From Motiliproteus sp. SC1-56 (GTDB taxonomy: Bacteria; Pseudomonadota; Gammaproteobacteria; Pseudomonadales; Balneatricaceae): a stretch of 64,000 nucleotides of DNA. Within the stretch, counting starts at the first letter, position 1. Each line of letters opens with the position of its first letter. The notes below the pieces were generated by a model. That model was not told the DNA's origin. It searched no databases and worked only from the letters and a program-made list of their open reading frames with translations. Made by a program: the position numbers and the translations under genes. The stretch covers positions 32,501 to 96,500 of the forward strand of contig NZ_JAEMGS010000014.1 of the NCBI RefSeq assembly GCF_017309075.1. Direction: 5' to 3'. Shown piece by piece: positions 45,201-53,456 of this stretch.

Positions 45201-48200
45201 GCGGTCGACGATGGGGTCGGCGAACCAGCGCTGCAGGGTCACCCGGCCACCGTTCCACTCGCCACCGACACCGGCGCCCAGCGCGGGGTGCGGGCCAGCG
45301 ACAAGGTGGGGCGTACCCGGTGCGGCTTCGTCATTGAAGTGGTTGATGGCCTCGATACGCTCGCGCACCATCCCCGGGGAGAGGGTGCCGTCCTCGTAGT
45401 TCCAGCCGTTACCAGCGCCATCGGCGGTGGTGAGGTCCCACTTGGGCAGGTGAATGTGCTGGCCGATGATATCGGTCGGCGTACGCACCTGGTAATCGTC
45501 CACTTCAAACTCCTTGGGCACCAGGTTGGAATGCTGGAACTTGGCGCAGTTGAAGGAGTTCAGACGCATGACGAAAGGCTCGGGAGCCTTCTCTTTGTTG
45601 ATGGTGGGCATCACGTCACCCCAGAGAGCGATGATCCGCTGCTGCGGGTAGTGATAACCGGCCTTGTTGAACACGGCGTCGATCTGGATGTTGGCCGCCG
45701 CGTAGACGAACGGCTCATCCCATGCCCGGCCCGCGGGAATGGGTCCCGGGAAGAAACCCTGGGCATCGTAGAAGTCGGCCGGCTGGCCACCCACCAGGGC
45801 TTGCCCGGAGTCCGAGACACAGGGGTCCTGGAAGGGCGCGCCCGGTACCGGGGGCAGACCGTTGAGCACGAAGGTGCCGGCTGCCTGGGTCCCGTCGAGA
45901 TTTAGCGCGGTGGTCGCATGGTTGCGCTGGGCGTGGAAGCCCATGGCGGCTTTCTCGAGGTCGGTACCCTCTTCCGGGTAGATCACGCCCTTGGCCTTGA
46001 GCACCTCCTTGTGGAAGTCAATCCGGGTCTCGGCCGAGACGAACAGATTGCCCACATCGTGCAGGGCCGGGGCGGCGGTGCAGCTGAACACCGCGGCAGC
46101 GGGATCCGCCGAGGCGGCCGCCTTACAGCCGTCGATGGAGTGCCGCGGCAGACCGCCGTTATAGCCACCGGCTGCGTTGACAAACGCGGTGCTGAACAAG
46201 GGGTCGGCTGCCGCCAGGCCCTGGTAGAACGGATCGTTCGTCAGCAGGTCGTTCGCCTCGGCCTGGGTGAGCATGTCCAGGGGCGGCGTGGGCGCCCGCT
46301 GTCCGACAACACCGGCGTCGCAGTTGACGGGATCGCCGTTACACTCAACACCGGCCACCCAGAACGGGTAACCCGGGTTGCCCACGGGGCTGCCGTCGGT
46401 GGGACGGAGCACGTGGCTCTGGCTGGAGTCCGGCAGGTCCTGAATGCCCAGGGTGAGCGGGTCGTTGTCCTTACCCGGGTCCACGTTCTTGGTGATGACC
46501 ACGACATCCGCCTCGGGCATGGGTGCCATGGGCTTGCCGGGCATCGGAACGGTGGCGGTGATCGGAACACCGGCCAGGATCTCCCCGTCGGGATGGGCAC
46601 GGGTGCGGGTGGAGAGCGGGTCCAGTCCGGTCAGGCTGACGTTTTGCAAACCGGCCGCGTTGACGTCCGCCTGCAGCGCGGGCTGGCTTGAGCCGAGCGC
46701 GAAGGGCGCGGTGTGATACCGGGCGCCACCGGCGACGGAAGCCGCCAGAACGGTTCCGGTCTCGGTCACGTCGTGGATCCGCCACATGTACCACATCCCC
46801 TGGGCAAAGTGCGGGTAGAAGTGGCAGTGGAAGATGGCATCCCCTGCGGTCTTGTTGCGGTTGCCCGATCCGCCGAACGCGATCTCGTAGGTATACGTGG
46901 AGCCGGGGCCGATGCCCTGGGCGTCCAGGTAGTTGGAACGGTCGTCGTTGGCGTTGAACAGCCACTGGTGGTTGTGCAGGTGGAAGACGTGCTGCTCCTT
47001 GGGACCGGCGTGCACGTTACGGAACTTGATAAAGTCCCCGGTGTAACTGTTGTGCACGTTGGCCGGGTCGTCCTGGTACAGGGCCGTGGTCGCCTTGGGC
47101 CCGATAAAGGGCAGAAGCGCCGGATCCTGTGCCGCCACCTGCTCGGGGGTGACCTGCTCCAGACCCACGTTGGCCGGGGTGTCTACCAGCACCGCCACGT
47201 CACCAACGGTGAACGCGGAGAGGAAGAACTCCTCGTAGGCGCAACCGAGGCAGTCGTACATCGGGCCGACACCCAGGCGATTGGCAATGATCTCAGCGCC
47301 GATACCGCCGGAGCCGTAGTTGATCATGAAGGAGTCACGCACGCCGTGCAGGGTGTGACCCACCACCGGGTGCTTGAAGAAGCCTTCGAACGCCTGGGCC
47401 GCGGCCCCTTCATCGTGCCAGATGGAAGCGAACTCGCGGAAGGGTTCCAGCCGGTTCGGCACCGTGGGGTTGCGCAACCCGACGCTTTCCAGCGGGTAGG
47501 TGGAATCGGGGAAGCTGCCGTCGGCGTTGGGGCCGACAATGATGGCGTTGATCTCCGAATGCACCAGCTCATTCAGCACACAGGCCCCGGTGGCCGCGGC
47601 CGCCTGGTTGCACTGCATGTTGAGAATGGGCAGGTTGGCCTTACCCTCGCTGATCCAGGGCTCCTGGTTGGGATAGAGCGCCTCGTAGTCAATGACCGGG
47701 TGCCCCTGGGCGGTGGTCGCATCGACCAGACCGTCCAGGTCGGCATCCGCCGCTAAGCGCATCTCCTCCTCGTAGACCTGGCTGCGGTAGAAGCTCGCTT
47801 CAGGCGGCTGCACGGTCACGACACCGAACAGGCCGATGGAGTTGTTGCCCCCCGTGGCCTCGCCACCGATGGCGGCGCTGGGGTTGGAGAGCACAAATGA
47901 GCCTTCTTTTTCAGCGTAATAGGTGTAGGTGGCGGTGCCGCCCGGGGCGACCGCGCTGTTGGCGTTCTGGCCTACAAAGCTGGCATCGCTGGCGATGTTG
48001 TCTGCCAGGGACATACCGGCAACGTGCACCCCGACAAAGCGGGTCTTGACCTGATCGTTGATCAGCAGGGCATCCTGGAAGGCGTTGAACGGGTTCGCAT
48101 TCTGGGCGAGCAGGTTCTGAAAGTTGACTTTAAGACACTGGCCGACCGCGACGCGCAGGGCGATGGGGCGGGGCCGCTTGTCAGGCCGCAGTGAGACGTT

Positions 48201-48524
48201 GCCCGGCGACAAGACGCCGCCCGCCGCCTCCGGCAAACCGGCGGTTGGACTGGGCGCTCCTCCTAAGACTGGGTTTTGATTGCCTACACCCTCGACCACG
48301 TCCCGACGCAGCGCATACATCATCCAGTTCGGATTCTGCGCCCCCAGGCGGTTGTGGATCATGAGGGTATCGAAAGCCACCACATTCGCTGTCACCGTGT
48401 TCGCGGCGGTACACTCGGCCGCTTGCGCGACGCCGCTCTGGCCCAGACCAAAGGCCGAACCCAGCAGCGCCAAGCCGGTTAACAAGAAGTTTCGTGGCGG
48501 AGAATGTTTGTTTCCTTTTCTCAT
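42249..48524 (-). CDS. Giant secreted multicopper oxidase, probable Mn(II) oxidase (MofA/MnxG/McoA type)
   Basis: This is a 2091-residue exported protein built of many cupredoxin-like domains. The Sec signal ends GVAQA-AE, and there is no twin-Arg motif. The copper motifs appear in an unusual order. H-V-F-H-L-H-N-H at 512-519 and HCHFYPHFAQGM at 566-577 form the type 1 and adjoining type 3 site. H-I-H at 1023-1025 and THDHYGPSTHQQ around 1121-1129 look like the first two trinuclear motifs. Further His clusters lie at 1410-1419 (HEHEHSATIHG), 1983-1985 and 2071. An EF-hand-like loop DADLDGLVD lies at 260-268. Size, motif order and neighbours (Sco, cytochrome c, prolyl isomerase) match bacterial Mn(II) oxidases rather than laccases or CueO, which are about 500 residues. 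AAGGTG precedes the ATG. Substrate assignment remains inference. Confidence 0.85.
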   Translation of the reverse strand: MRKGNKHSPPRNFLLTGLALLGSAFGLGQSGVAQAAECTAANTVTANVVAFDTLMIHNRLGAQNPNWMMYALRRDVVEGVGNQNPVLGGAPSPTAGLPEAAGGVLSPGNVSLRPDKRPRPIALRVAVGQCLKVNFQNLLAQNANPFNAFQDALLINDQVKTRFVGVHVAGMSLADNIASDASFVGQNANSAVAPGGTATYTYYAEKEGSFVLSNPSAAIGGEATGGNNSIGLFGVVTVQPPEASFYRSQVYEEEMRLAADADLDGLVDATTAQGHPVIDYEALYPNQEPWISEGKANLPILNMQCNQAAAATGACVLNELVHSEINAIIVGPNADGSFPDSTYPLESVGLRNPTVPNRLEPFREFASIWHDEGAAAQAFEGFFKHPVVGHTLHGVRDSFMINYGSGGIGAEIIANRLGVGPMYDCLGCAYEEFFLSAFTVGDVAVLVDTPANVGLEQVTPEQVAAQDPALLPFIGPKATTALYQDDPANVHNSYTGDFIKFRNVHAGPKEQHVFHLHNHQWLFNANDDRSNYLDAQGIGPGSTYTYEIAFGGSGNRNKTAGDAIFHCHFYPHFAQGMWYMWRIHDVTETGTVLAASVAGGARYHTAPFALGSSQPALQADVNAAGLQNVSLTGLDPLSTRTRAHPDGEILAGVPITATVPMPGKPMAPMPEADVVVITKNVDPGKDNDPLTLGIQDLPDSSQSHVLRPTDGSPVGNPGYPFWVAGVECNGDPVNCDAGVVGQRAPTPPLDMLTQAEANDLLTNDPFYQGLAAADPLFSTAFVNAAGGYNGGLPRHSIDGCKAAASADPAAAVFSCTAAPALHDVGNLFVSAETRIDFHKEVLKAKGVIYPEEGTDLEKAAMGFHAQRNHATTALNLDGTQAAGTFVLNGLPPVPGAPFQDPCVSDSGQALVGGQPADFYDAQGFFPGPIPAGRAWDEPFVYAAANIQIDAVFNKAGYHYPQQRIIALWGDVMPTINKEKAPEPFVMRLNSFNCAKFQHSNLVPKEFEVDDYQVRTPTDIIGQHIHLPKWDLTTADGAGNGWNYEDGTLSPGMVRERIEAINHFNDEAAPGTPHLVAGPHPALGAGVGGEWNGGRVTLQRWFADPIVDRDANDRGLGIVFTHDHYGPSTHQQVGLYATLLAEPADSTWLHNETGEVLGARQANCGEPSLACDGGPTSWQAVIIPDGFSAAQGEVAHREFYMEFSDFQHAYEAGVYVGAGPDGRPFTGGAGAPSHDALGVNVAFPVTADSFRNAINPSFRQATGSIFPDLVRYPPVCPGGAPRPCPEAISADDVGMLVTNYRNEPVALRVYDPDKIGPDGNSGAQADGLGGDLAFALQSREDRACAQMNRQPQAGEVAQPCTAIFPTGTLLDTTFPPPINDPAALKPGDPFTPMMRAFDGDVVKVKIQTGGHEHEHSATIHGVKWVQGNSGFGPDRLASGWRNAQTAGISEQYTFFAPLSAETTQRRNIADYAYSVDASQDGWWSGMWGVMRSYRVRGANQQVPGDEQATVLTALPNNDPNENPLIANRGTFTGVCPNDAPVRVYDITAVLANDVLGNALGATITGGLPDGADQFHVGGPLDADGGTLVYNPRNTVIPAGQSAGGVILPQREGPLHDPTAIMYVHTDDLVPLRGPDRPTRRRETNIPVRLRDGAPVEPVVIRANAGDCLEVTLRNRLREVMPDLAGYNTLLQMVVRDRARLDQGVLNQVTFNNNLVRPSGYAGLHAQMVEYDVLIADGQPVGANEHNQAAQLAAPGESITYQWYAGDIQDVPLDGNNARRVNRVFTPVEFGASNLIPADKVKQGQKGMIGALIVEPQGAVWDDSLSSLQQVPNRQSGGVATNTELANRGTRADLTVNGPEGTFEDLVTMVHKGINHRFKSGEAVPNIAGEGVGIPEDSHDSAQKGINYGSEPAWFRFGIHPTQGFGNAGAPNTLGSVDAELMFSNALTAGADPWTPVFDVAAGTEARVRLLDPTGVGRGTVYDLHGHVWARDPYLPEGGAGCLLSAGGLGDGRTPLAGGGTGCGLSSVKIGANPLSIFLGGQESVVPSGHYDIVLPSAGGVNAVSGDYLYRDHGSFGVTDGIWGILRVDPQPQ

Positions 48525-48816
48525 GTGCGTTCACCTTTGCTTGTGAACTTCCTTTGCTTCGGTGCCCGAATCCTTCTTGGCTTCCAGACGCCACCAACGT
48601 ACGAAAACGGCAGATGGACCTCCGCGGTTTCGTGTATTGAAAGCTTATGAGAAGTGCCCGAGGCCGGTGCTTAAGATTGGATTAAAAAAACATTAAAGTG
48701 GCCAAGGGTCGGAACCAATGGTCTAAAAACAAATCGTTAGGAAGCGCACGTGGCGGGCCCTTGGTCCGAGACCCGCTCGCGGATGAGAACTGATCGCGGC
48801 GGAGAGAAGCGGCGGC
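48525..48816 (-). promoter_or_regulatory. Oxidase promoter region with three phased 11-bp repeats
   Basis: In this 292-base leader three A/T-rich hexamers start exactly 11 bases apart at 48670 (CTTAAG), 48681 (ATTAAA) and 48692 (ATTAAA). Direct repeats with helical phasing are typical OmpR/PhoB-family binding sites, and an OmpR-type gene ends immediately upstream. The repeats lie about 145-175 bases ahead of the oxidase start, so the promoter should lie between 48530 and 48660. No -10/-35 pair is unambiguous. Confidence 0.45.
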
Positions 48817-49566
48817 TCAGGCCTGCTCACCTTTCGAGCAGTTGGTTTTGTCACAACTGGGGCAGGCAAGCCCGTAGCCAAAGCCTTTCTCGTTGCGGAT
48901 ACACTGGTCAGACAGGCCAGCGGCGCCGAGCTTACGGCGCAGCTGGTGGATGTACTGCTGTACATCGTTGGCGGCGGCCCGCTGCGAATCGGGCCAGAGG
49001 TGTTCGATGATCTCCTTACAGGAGAGCAGACGCCCGTGGCTTTCCAGCAGGGTGTAGAGCAGCAGGTATTGCTTGGGGGTCAGTTTGAGGGGCGTGTCAA
49101 AGGCAAAGATGCGCTTCTGATCGGGATCGAAGCAGAAGGGGCCGAACTCCAGCTCCTGCTCTTCGCTCGCCGGCTCGGAGGCAACCGGGATCGGCTGCAT
49201 CGCCGGCTCGCGGTGCTTCACCATGGCGAGCCGAATGCGGGCGTTCATCTCGTCGACATCAAAGGGCTTGATCAGGAACTCGTCGAAATCGTTCAGCACG
49301 TAGCCGGTAAACTGCCTGACCTTGTCCGGCGGCACCAGCAGGAGGGAGGGAATGTCGTTTTCGTCGCTGATCTGGCGCACCAGATGACCGCTGGCGGTAT
49401 ACAGGCTGTCGCTGTCCTGGAGAATGACGTGGGGTCTGAAGTTGCGGCAAAGGATCTGGGCCGCCTCCCCGTTTGGCGCCGTCTTCAGCGACCAGTGGTG
49501 CGCCTTGGCAAAGCGGCCCAGCATCGATTCGAGAGCGGAGTCTTTCACGACCAGTAATACATTCAT
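48817..49566 (-). CDS. Orphan OmpR/PhoB-type response regulator with an atypical receiver
   Basis: This is a 249-residue regulator: an N-terminal receiver (about 1-120) and a C-terminal winged helix (about 150-232; LKLTPKQYLLLYTLLESHG, and VQQYIHQLRRKLG). The acidic pocket D9 with D51 and the lysine K100 (LIKPF) are present. The switch Thr/Ser at the end of beta 4 is replaced by Val-Pro-Pro (LLLVPPD), and the residues after D51 are SDS, not the usual hydrophobic-x-P. A short cysteine-rich tail (CPSCDKTNC) could bind metal. No histidine kinase is nearby. It is immediately upstream of the oxidase and in the same direction, so it is the prime candidate for its control. Confidence 0.85.
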   Translation of the reverse strand: MNVLLVVKDSALESMLGRFAKAHHWSLKTAPNGEAAQILCRNFRPHVILQDSDSLYTASGHLVRQISDENDIPSLLLVPPDKVRQFTGYVLNDFDEFLIKPFDVDEMNARIRLAMVKHREPAMQPIPVASEPASEEQELEFGPFCFDPDQKRIFAFDTPLKLTPKQYLLLYTLLESHGRLLSCKEIIEHLWPDSQRAAANDVQQYIHQLRRKLGAAGLSDQCIRNEKGFGYGLACPSCDKTNCSKGEQA

Positions 49567-50066
49567 GGGCCTGCTTCCTTGCTTCGTTGTCCCTGCGCTC
49601 TCTTACTTCTTCTTGGCTACATCCTTAGGCCGCCCCTGGGGCGCCACTACTTCCTTAAGCGCAAGGTCACCCTATCCGAAGCAAGTTTAGTGGTTAAACT
49701 GCGGGTCAATCGGGTCACCGTTCCTGATCTTAAGGAACTGCAATTTATGCACCAGCCGACCCCTTTGCCGCCGGCGCAACCTGGAAAAAAAAAAGCCCGT
49801 TTTTTGTTCGCCACTTAGACCAACGTGGGACCAACGTGGCGCACAAAGCCCTGCGCTTATTTTACCAATCCCGGGAAATTTTATCCCATTTTTGAGAAAG
49901 GTCTTTTTTCCTGAGAGCATTTAATACAAGTGATATATATCACAGCGATCGCCATCTAACAAGGAAGCCTACCCGGCGCCGGCTGTCGCCTGCAGGGGAA
50001 CATTTGCAAGAAATGAGCGCGGGGAAGGAAGCGGGGGAGCGGGCAAAAAGCCCGCCGTGACGGGGA
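49567..50066. other. Intergenic region between the regulator and gspD
   Basis: This 500-base gap is A/T-rich at 49770-49950, where it holds A- and T-runs and a TGATATATATCA-like palindrome (about 49930-49941). It probably holds the promoter of the regulator gene. A stem GCGGGC-AAAAA-GCCCGC at 50039-50055 lies just after the gspD stop and may be a weak terminator for the gsp operon. No gene is supported. Confidence 0.4.
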
Positions 50067-52268
50067 TTATGAGCGGTCGTCGCCAGTGGCGGTTTGATAA
50101 GGAACGTTTATTTCATATAACCCTTTGAGGCGGTGGCGCAGCTCTTCGGTGACCGCTTCTGCATCCGCCTGGGTCTCCACCACCTGGGGCGTCAGGGTAA
50201 TCATCAGCTCCGTGCGACGGCCCTCGTCTGCGGTACGGCTGAAGAGGGGGCCGACAAGGGGCACCCGCCGCAGCCAGGGGACGCCGGAGTTGCCGTAGGT
50301 GCCGTTTTCCAGGATCAGGCCGCCCAGCACAATGGTTTCGCCGCTCTGCACCACCACGGCGCTGTCGATGGTGCGCTGAATGAAGGAGACATTACCGCCG
50401 GCAAAGGTGTCCGGCCCCGGCTGGCTGATCTCCAGGCTGACCTCGAGCCGCACCAGCCCGGAGGCATGGATATGGGGAACCACCTGCAGCAGCACCCCGG
50501 TGTCGCGGTATTCGATCTCCTGGGTGATGGGCGCGTTGATATCCTGCACCCCCTGGGATTGGCGGCTGACGATGGGGATGGAGTCCCCCACCCGGATATT
50601 GCCGGCCTGGTTGTCGATCACCAGGATCTGCGGCGAGGAGAGAATCTTCAGCTTGGAGCTGCTGGCCAGGGCGTCGAACAGCAGGCGGATGTCCCCGCCC
50701 TTGCTGAACACGGTGGTGAAACCGCCCCCCAGGCTGCTGAAGTCGCCAAAGGAGGAGCGACCGTCGTAGCTGCCGAGGTTGTGCTTGATAAACCACTGCA
50801 GGCCGTAGGCCAGGCTGTCGGTCAGGGAGACCTCGGCGATGGTCGCCTCGATCAGCACCTGGCGGGGACGAATCTCCATCTTTTCCAGGGCGGCCTCGAT
50901 GGTGCGGTGGTCCGCCCCGGTCGCCATCACCAGCAGGTTGTTGTTGGCTTGGTCGGGAATAATGGTGACGGTGTCACGGTTCTCCCCGATCTGGGACGCG
51001 GCCGCCACGGCCGGCAGCGCCAGCGCTCCGCCATCGAAGGCCGACATCGGCGCTGCGCCGTTCATCAAAGCAGGCTCTGCCCCGGCCTCCAGCCGCGGCG
51101 CCTCCTCGGGCAGCAACCCTGCCGCCACCGACGCCGTACCCGGCTCCTCGACATCGGGAAACAGCTGCTGGAGCAGGCCGGCAAAATACTCCGCCTTGCC
51201 GTTTCGCACCGGGTAGATACGAAGGTGCCGGCCCTGGGCATAACTTCCCTGGTCCAGCTGCTCGATCAGAGCCTGGGCGCGCTCCAGGTAGCGGTATTGT
51301 TTACTGAGTACCAACACGGCGTTAAGCCGCTCGATGGGCTCGAAATTCACCATCCCGTCGCCCCGGCCCGGGGTGCGATAAAAGATTTTTTCCAGCTCAT
51401 TGATAACCGAGGAGGCGGCGGCGTGCTTCAAGGGATAGAGCCCCACCGAGAGGCCGCGAATCCAGTCCACGTCGAACATGCGGACCATCTCCAGCAACTG
51501 GACCATGTTCTGCCGGGGTGCGGAGATGATCAGCAGGTTGCGGCTGTTGCTGCCCTCGATGATCACCCCCGGGGGAGTCACCGGCTTGAGCACGGCCACC
51601 ATTTCCGCCGCCGTCATGTAGTGCAGCGGGACCACCTGGATGCTGTATCCGGCTTCGGCCCGGGGCTGCTGGCCGAGTTTCGTGGCGGCCCCGGAAAGCA
51701 TGGCGCTGCCGGCGGGCACCACCTTGTAGAGGCCATCGGCGTTAACCAGGACCGCGGAGTTAACCTGCAACAGGGTTTCAAGCACCGCCAGCAGTTTGTC
51801 GGTGGCGACCGGTTCACTGGTGTTGAGGGTGACCTTGCCCTGGACCCGCGGATCGATGACGTAGTTCTGCTTCAGCAGCTCACCCAGGATAAACCCGGCG
51901 ACGTCGTGAAGATCGGCCTTTTCAAAGTTCAAGGTCACCTTTTCGCCGCTCTCGGGTTCGGCCTTGGCGCGCCCGGCTGCACCAACGAAGTGATCGGTGC
52001 CTTTTTGAATGACGCCCCCTTTGAGCGGGGCAGCCGAGATGGACGGTTCCGAGCCGTCATAGGCGTTGCAGATCTCGCAGCGCGGCGCTTCCGGGGGGGA
52101 CTGCGACGCCGGTCGGGAGGGTAACGCGGAGGACGCCTGGGAGCCGTAGGTGTCATAAATGGCGTCGGGCTCTGTGCTCCAGGAACGTTCGTGCAAAGAC
52201 TCACAGGCGCCTAATAAGAGTGTCAGGGCAGCAACGAAAATTCGATCCCGGCACGCCATCATCAGCAC
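50067..52268 (-). CDS. gspD: Type II secretion outer-membrane secretin GspD
   Basis: This is a 733-residue secretin lipoprotein with a signal and lipobox (LTLLLGAC). N-terminal periplasmic N0-N3 domains (about 120-470; KVTLNFEKADLHDVAGFILG) follow. The C-terminal secretin pore domain (about 500-690) contains VPWLRRVPLVGPLFS near the end, and a short S-domain-like tail completes the protein. I chose the GTG at 52268 because GGGAG lies seven bases before it; ATG at 52262 is an alternative. Between the lipobox and N0 there is an unusual Ser/Pro-rich linker with CEIC. It is the last gene of the gsp operon. Confidence 0.93.
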   Translation of the reverse strand: MLMMACRDRIFVAALTLLLGACESLHERSWSTEPDAIYDTYGSQASSALPSRPASQSPPEAPRCEICNAYDGSEPSISAAPLKGGVIQKGTDHFVGAAGRAKAEPESGEKVTLNFEKADLHDVAGFILGELLKQNYVIDPRVQGKVTLNTSEPVATDKLLAVLETLLQVNSAVLVNADGLYKVVPAGSAMLSGAATKLGQQPRAEAGYSIQVVPLHYMTAAEMVAVLKPVTPPGVIIEGSNSRNLLIISAPRQNMVQLLEMVRMFDVDWIRGLSVGLYPLKHAAASSVINELEKIFYRTPGRGDGMVNFEPIERLNAVLVLSKQYRYLERAQALIEQLDQGSYAQGRHLRIYPVRNGKAEYFAGLLQQLFPDVEEPGTASVAAGLLPEEAPRLEAGAEPALMNGAAPMSAFDGGALALPAVAAASQIGENRDTVTIIPDQANNNLLVMATGADHRTIEAALEKMEIRPRQVLIEATIAEVSLTDSLAYGLQWFIKHNLGSYDGRSSFGDFSSLGGGFTTVFSKGGDIRLLFDALASSSKLKILSSPQILVIDNQAGNIRVGDSIPIVSRQSQGVQDINAPITQEIEYRDTGVLLQVVPHIHASGLVRLEVSLEISQPGPDTFAGGNVSFIQRTIDSAVVVQSGETIVLGGLILENGTYGNSGVPWLRRVPLVGPLFSRTADEGRRTELMITLTPQVVETQADAEAVTEELRHRLKGLYEINVPYQTATGDDRS

Positions 52269-52398
52269 ATCACGTCTCCCTGTAGACTTAAAGGTAAACC
52301 TAACACCAAGACCCAAATGGTCAAATCAGAAGGGAAATATTTCGAAAAATGGCGGCATATCCGCGCATTTTTTCGGCCAGCGACGCCCGAGTTGCCGT

Positions 52399-52878
52399 TC
52401 ATGGTTTCGCCGCAGGCGCCGTTTTCAGCACCAGCCGCTGCTCCCGGCTGCCGCTGCTGAAACTCGCCTCGTTGGCGGTAATCTCCTCCAGCGTCCAGCC
52501 TGACAACCCCTCCCCTTCGCGCAACTGCTGCAGCTTGTCCCCGCTGTTTTTTCTCACCAGGATCGCCTTTTCGCCGGAGGTGATCACGATCCCTTCCAGA
52601 AGAAAGGGTAAGCTGGCGCCGGCCACGGCCTGCGCCTCGGTGACCGGCGGCCTGCGCCCTTCCACAAACAGGGGGCGCGCGGTGATTTCCTGGTAGGCGC
52701 TCAAGGGCGGCGGCGGCTCGATTTTCACCACCCCCTCCAGCGCCACCGGCTTGTGCGCGTACTCCCGGGCTTCCAGCGCGGGCCCCGGCTCTCTGAGCGA
52801 ATTCACCAGTGCCAGCGCCAGCAACGCGCAGACCGCCAGCAGGACCCAGGTCAGGCGATCGGTCAGGGGCGTTCTCAT
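52399..52878 (-). CDS. gspC: GspC-like inner-membrane protein (HR domain)
   Basis: This is a 159-residue protein with one N-terminal membrane segment (WVLLAVCALLALALVNSL) and a C-terminal homology-region domain (RPLFVEGRRPP, then LEGIVITSGEKAILVRK), as in GspC. The PDZ domain of longer GspC proteins is absent, so it may be labelled GspC or GspN-like. It links the inner-membrane platform to the secretin. Its start overlaps the stop of the upstream gspM by four bases. Confidence 0.75.
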   Translation of the reverse strand: MRTPLTDRLTWVLLAVCALLALALVNSLREPGPALEAREYAHKPVALEGVVKIEPPPPLSAYQEITARPLFVEGRRPPVTEAQAVAGASLPFLLEGIVITSGEKAILVRKNSGDKLQQLREGEGLSGWTLEEITANEASFSSGSREQRLVLKTAPAAKP

Positions 52879-53456
52879 ACCCCCTCCGCCTTCATGTAAC
52901 CGGCCAGGTCAAAGCGCACGTCCATCTGCAGGTTGGGGTTGCTGCGAAACGCCGCCCCGCTGGTGAGCCGACGCAGCATCAGCCCGCCCAGGAACAGGGA
53001 CGGACGCCCGTTTTCCAGGGCATGGAGGCACTTCACCAGGCTCTGCTGGGGGGCGCGCATCTTGACGCTGATGCTGACCCGGATAAAACCGTCCTCCTCC
53101 CGCACCGGGTTGGCCTGCATGCTGCTCACCACGCCGCCCGCCGCCGCGATTCTGCGTTTGGCGATACCCTGCAGGGCCGCGATGGCCAGAGCCGTGGTCT
53201 CCTGGTTGAGGTAGGCATCATCCACGGAGTACTGTGCCTGCAGCTGCGTATACTGCTGCTCCAGCCCGGGCTTGCCGGCGGCAATGCCGCGGTACTTGTC
53301 GAGCCGGTGCACCATGTCGTCAAGTTGCTCCTGGGCCGCCCCCTTGGCAGCGGACAGCGGCAGCGCCACGGCGGCCACGAGCAGCACCAGCAGAGCGACC
53401 AGCAGGCCGACGGCGATCAGGCGAGAGTGCGACGGCATAGACGGGGCGTTTCTCAT
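52875..53456 (-). CDS. gspM: Type II secretion inner-membrane protein GspM
   Basis: This is a 193-residue protein with one N-terminal membrane span (IAVGLLVALLVLLVAAVALPL), a coiled-coil segment with many Gln and Leu residues, and a small ferredoxin-like periplasmic domain (RVSISVKMRAPQQSLVKCLH). That is the GspM/PilO fold. Its start overlaps gspL. It partners with GspL in the assembly platform. Confidence 0.82.
   Translation of the reverse strand: MRNAPSMPSHSRLIAVGLLVALLVLLVAAVALPLSAAKGAAQEQLDDMVHRLDKYRGIAAGKPGLEQQYTQLQAQYSVDDAYLNQETTALAIAALQGIAKRRIAAAGGVVSSMQANPVREEDGFIRVSISVKMRAPQQSLVKCLHALENGRPSLFLGGLMLRRLTSGAAFRSNPNLQMDVRFDLAGYMKAEGV

Noticed and set aside
42570..45905. Plus-strand open frame of 1111 codons opposite the oxidase gene
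   Set aside because: It is a frame shadow of the high-GC oxidase coding sequence. There is no ribosome-binding site or recognisable domain, and composition (His/Gly/Val/Asp rich) follows the antisense of the real gene.
48525..48816. Manganese riboswitch (yybP-ykoY) before the oxidase
   Set aside because: The leader has no recognisable conserved loop of this class; only the phased A/T repeats stand out.
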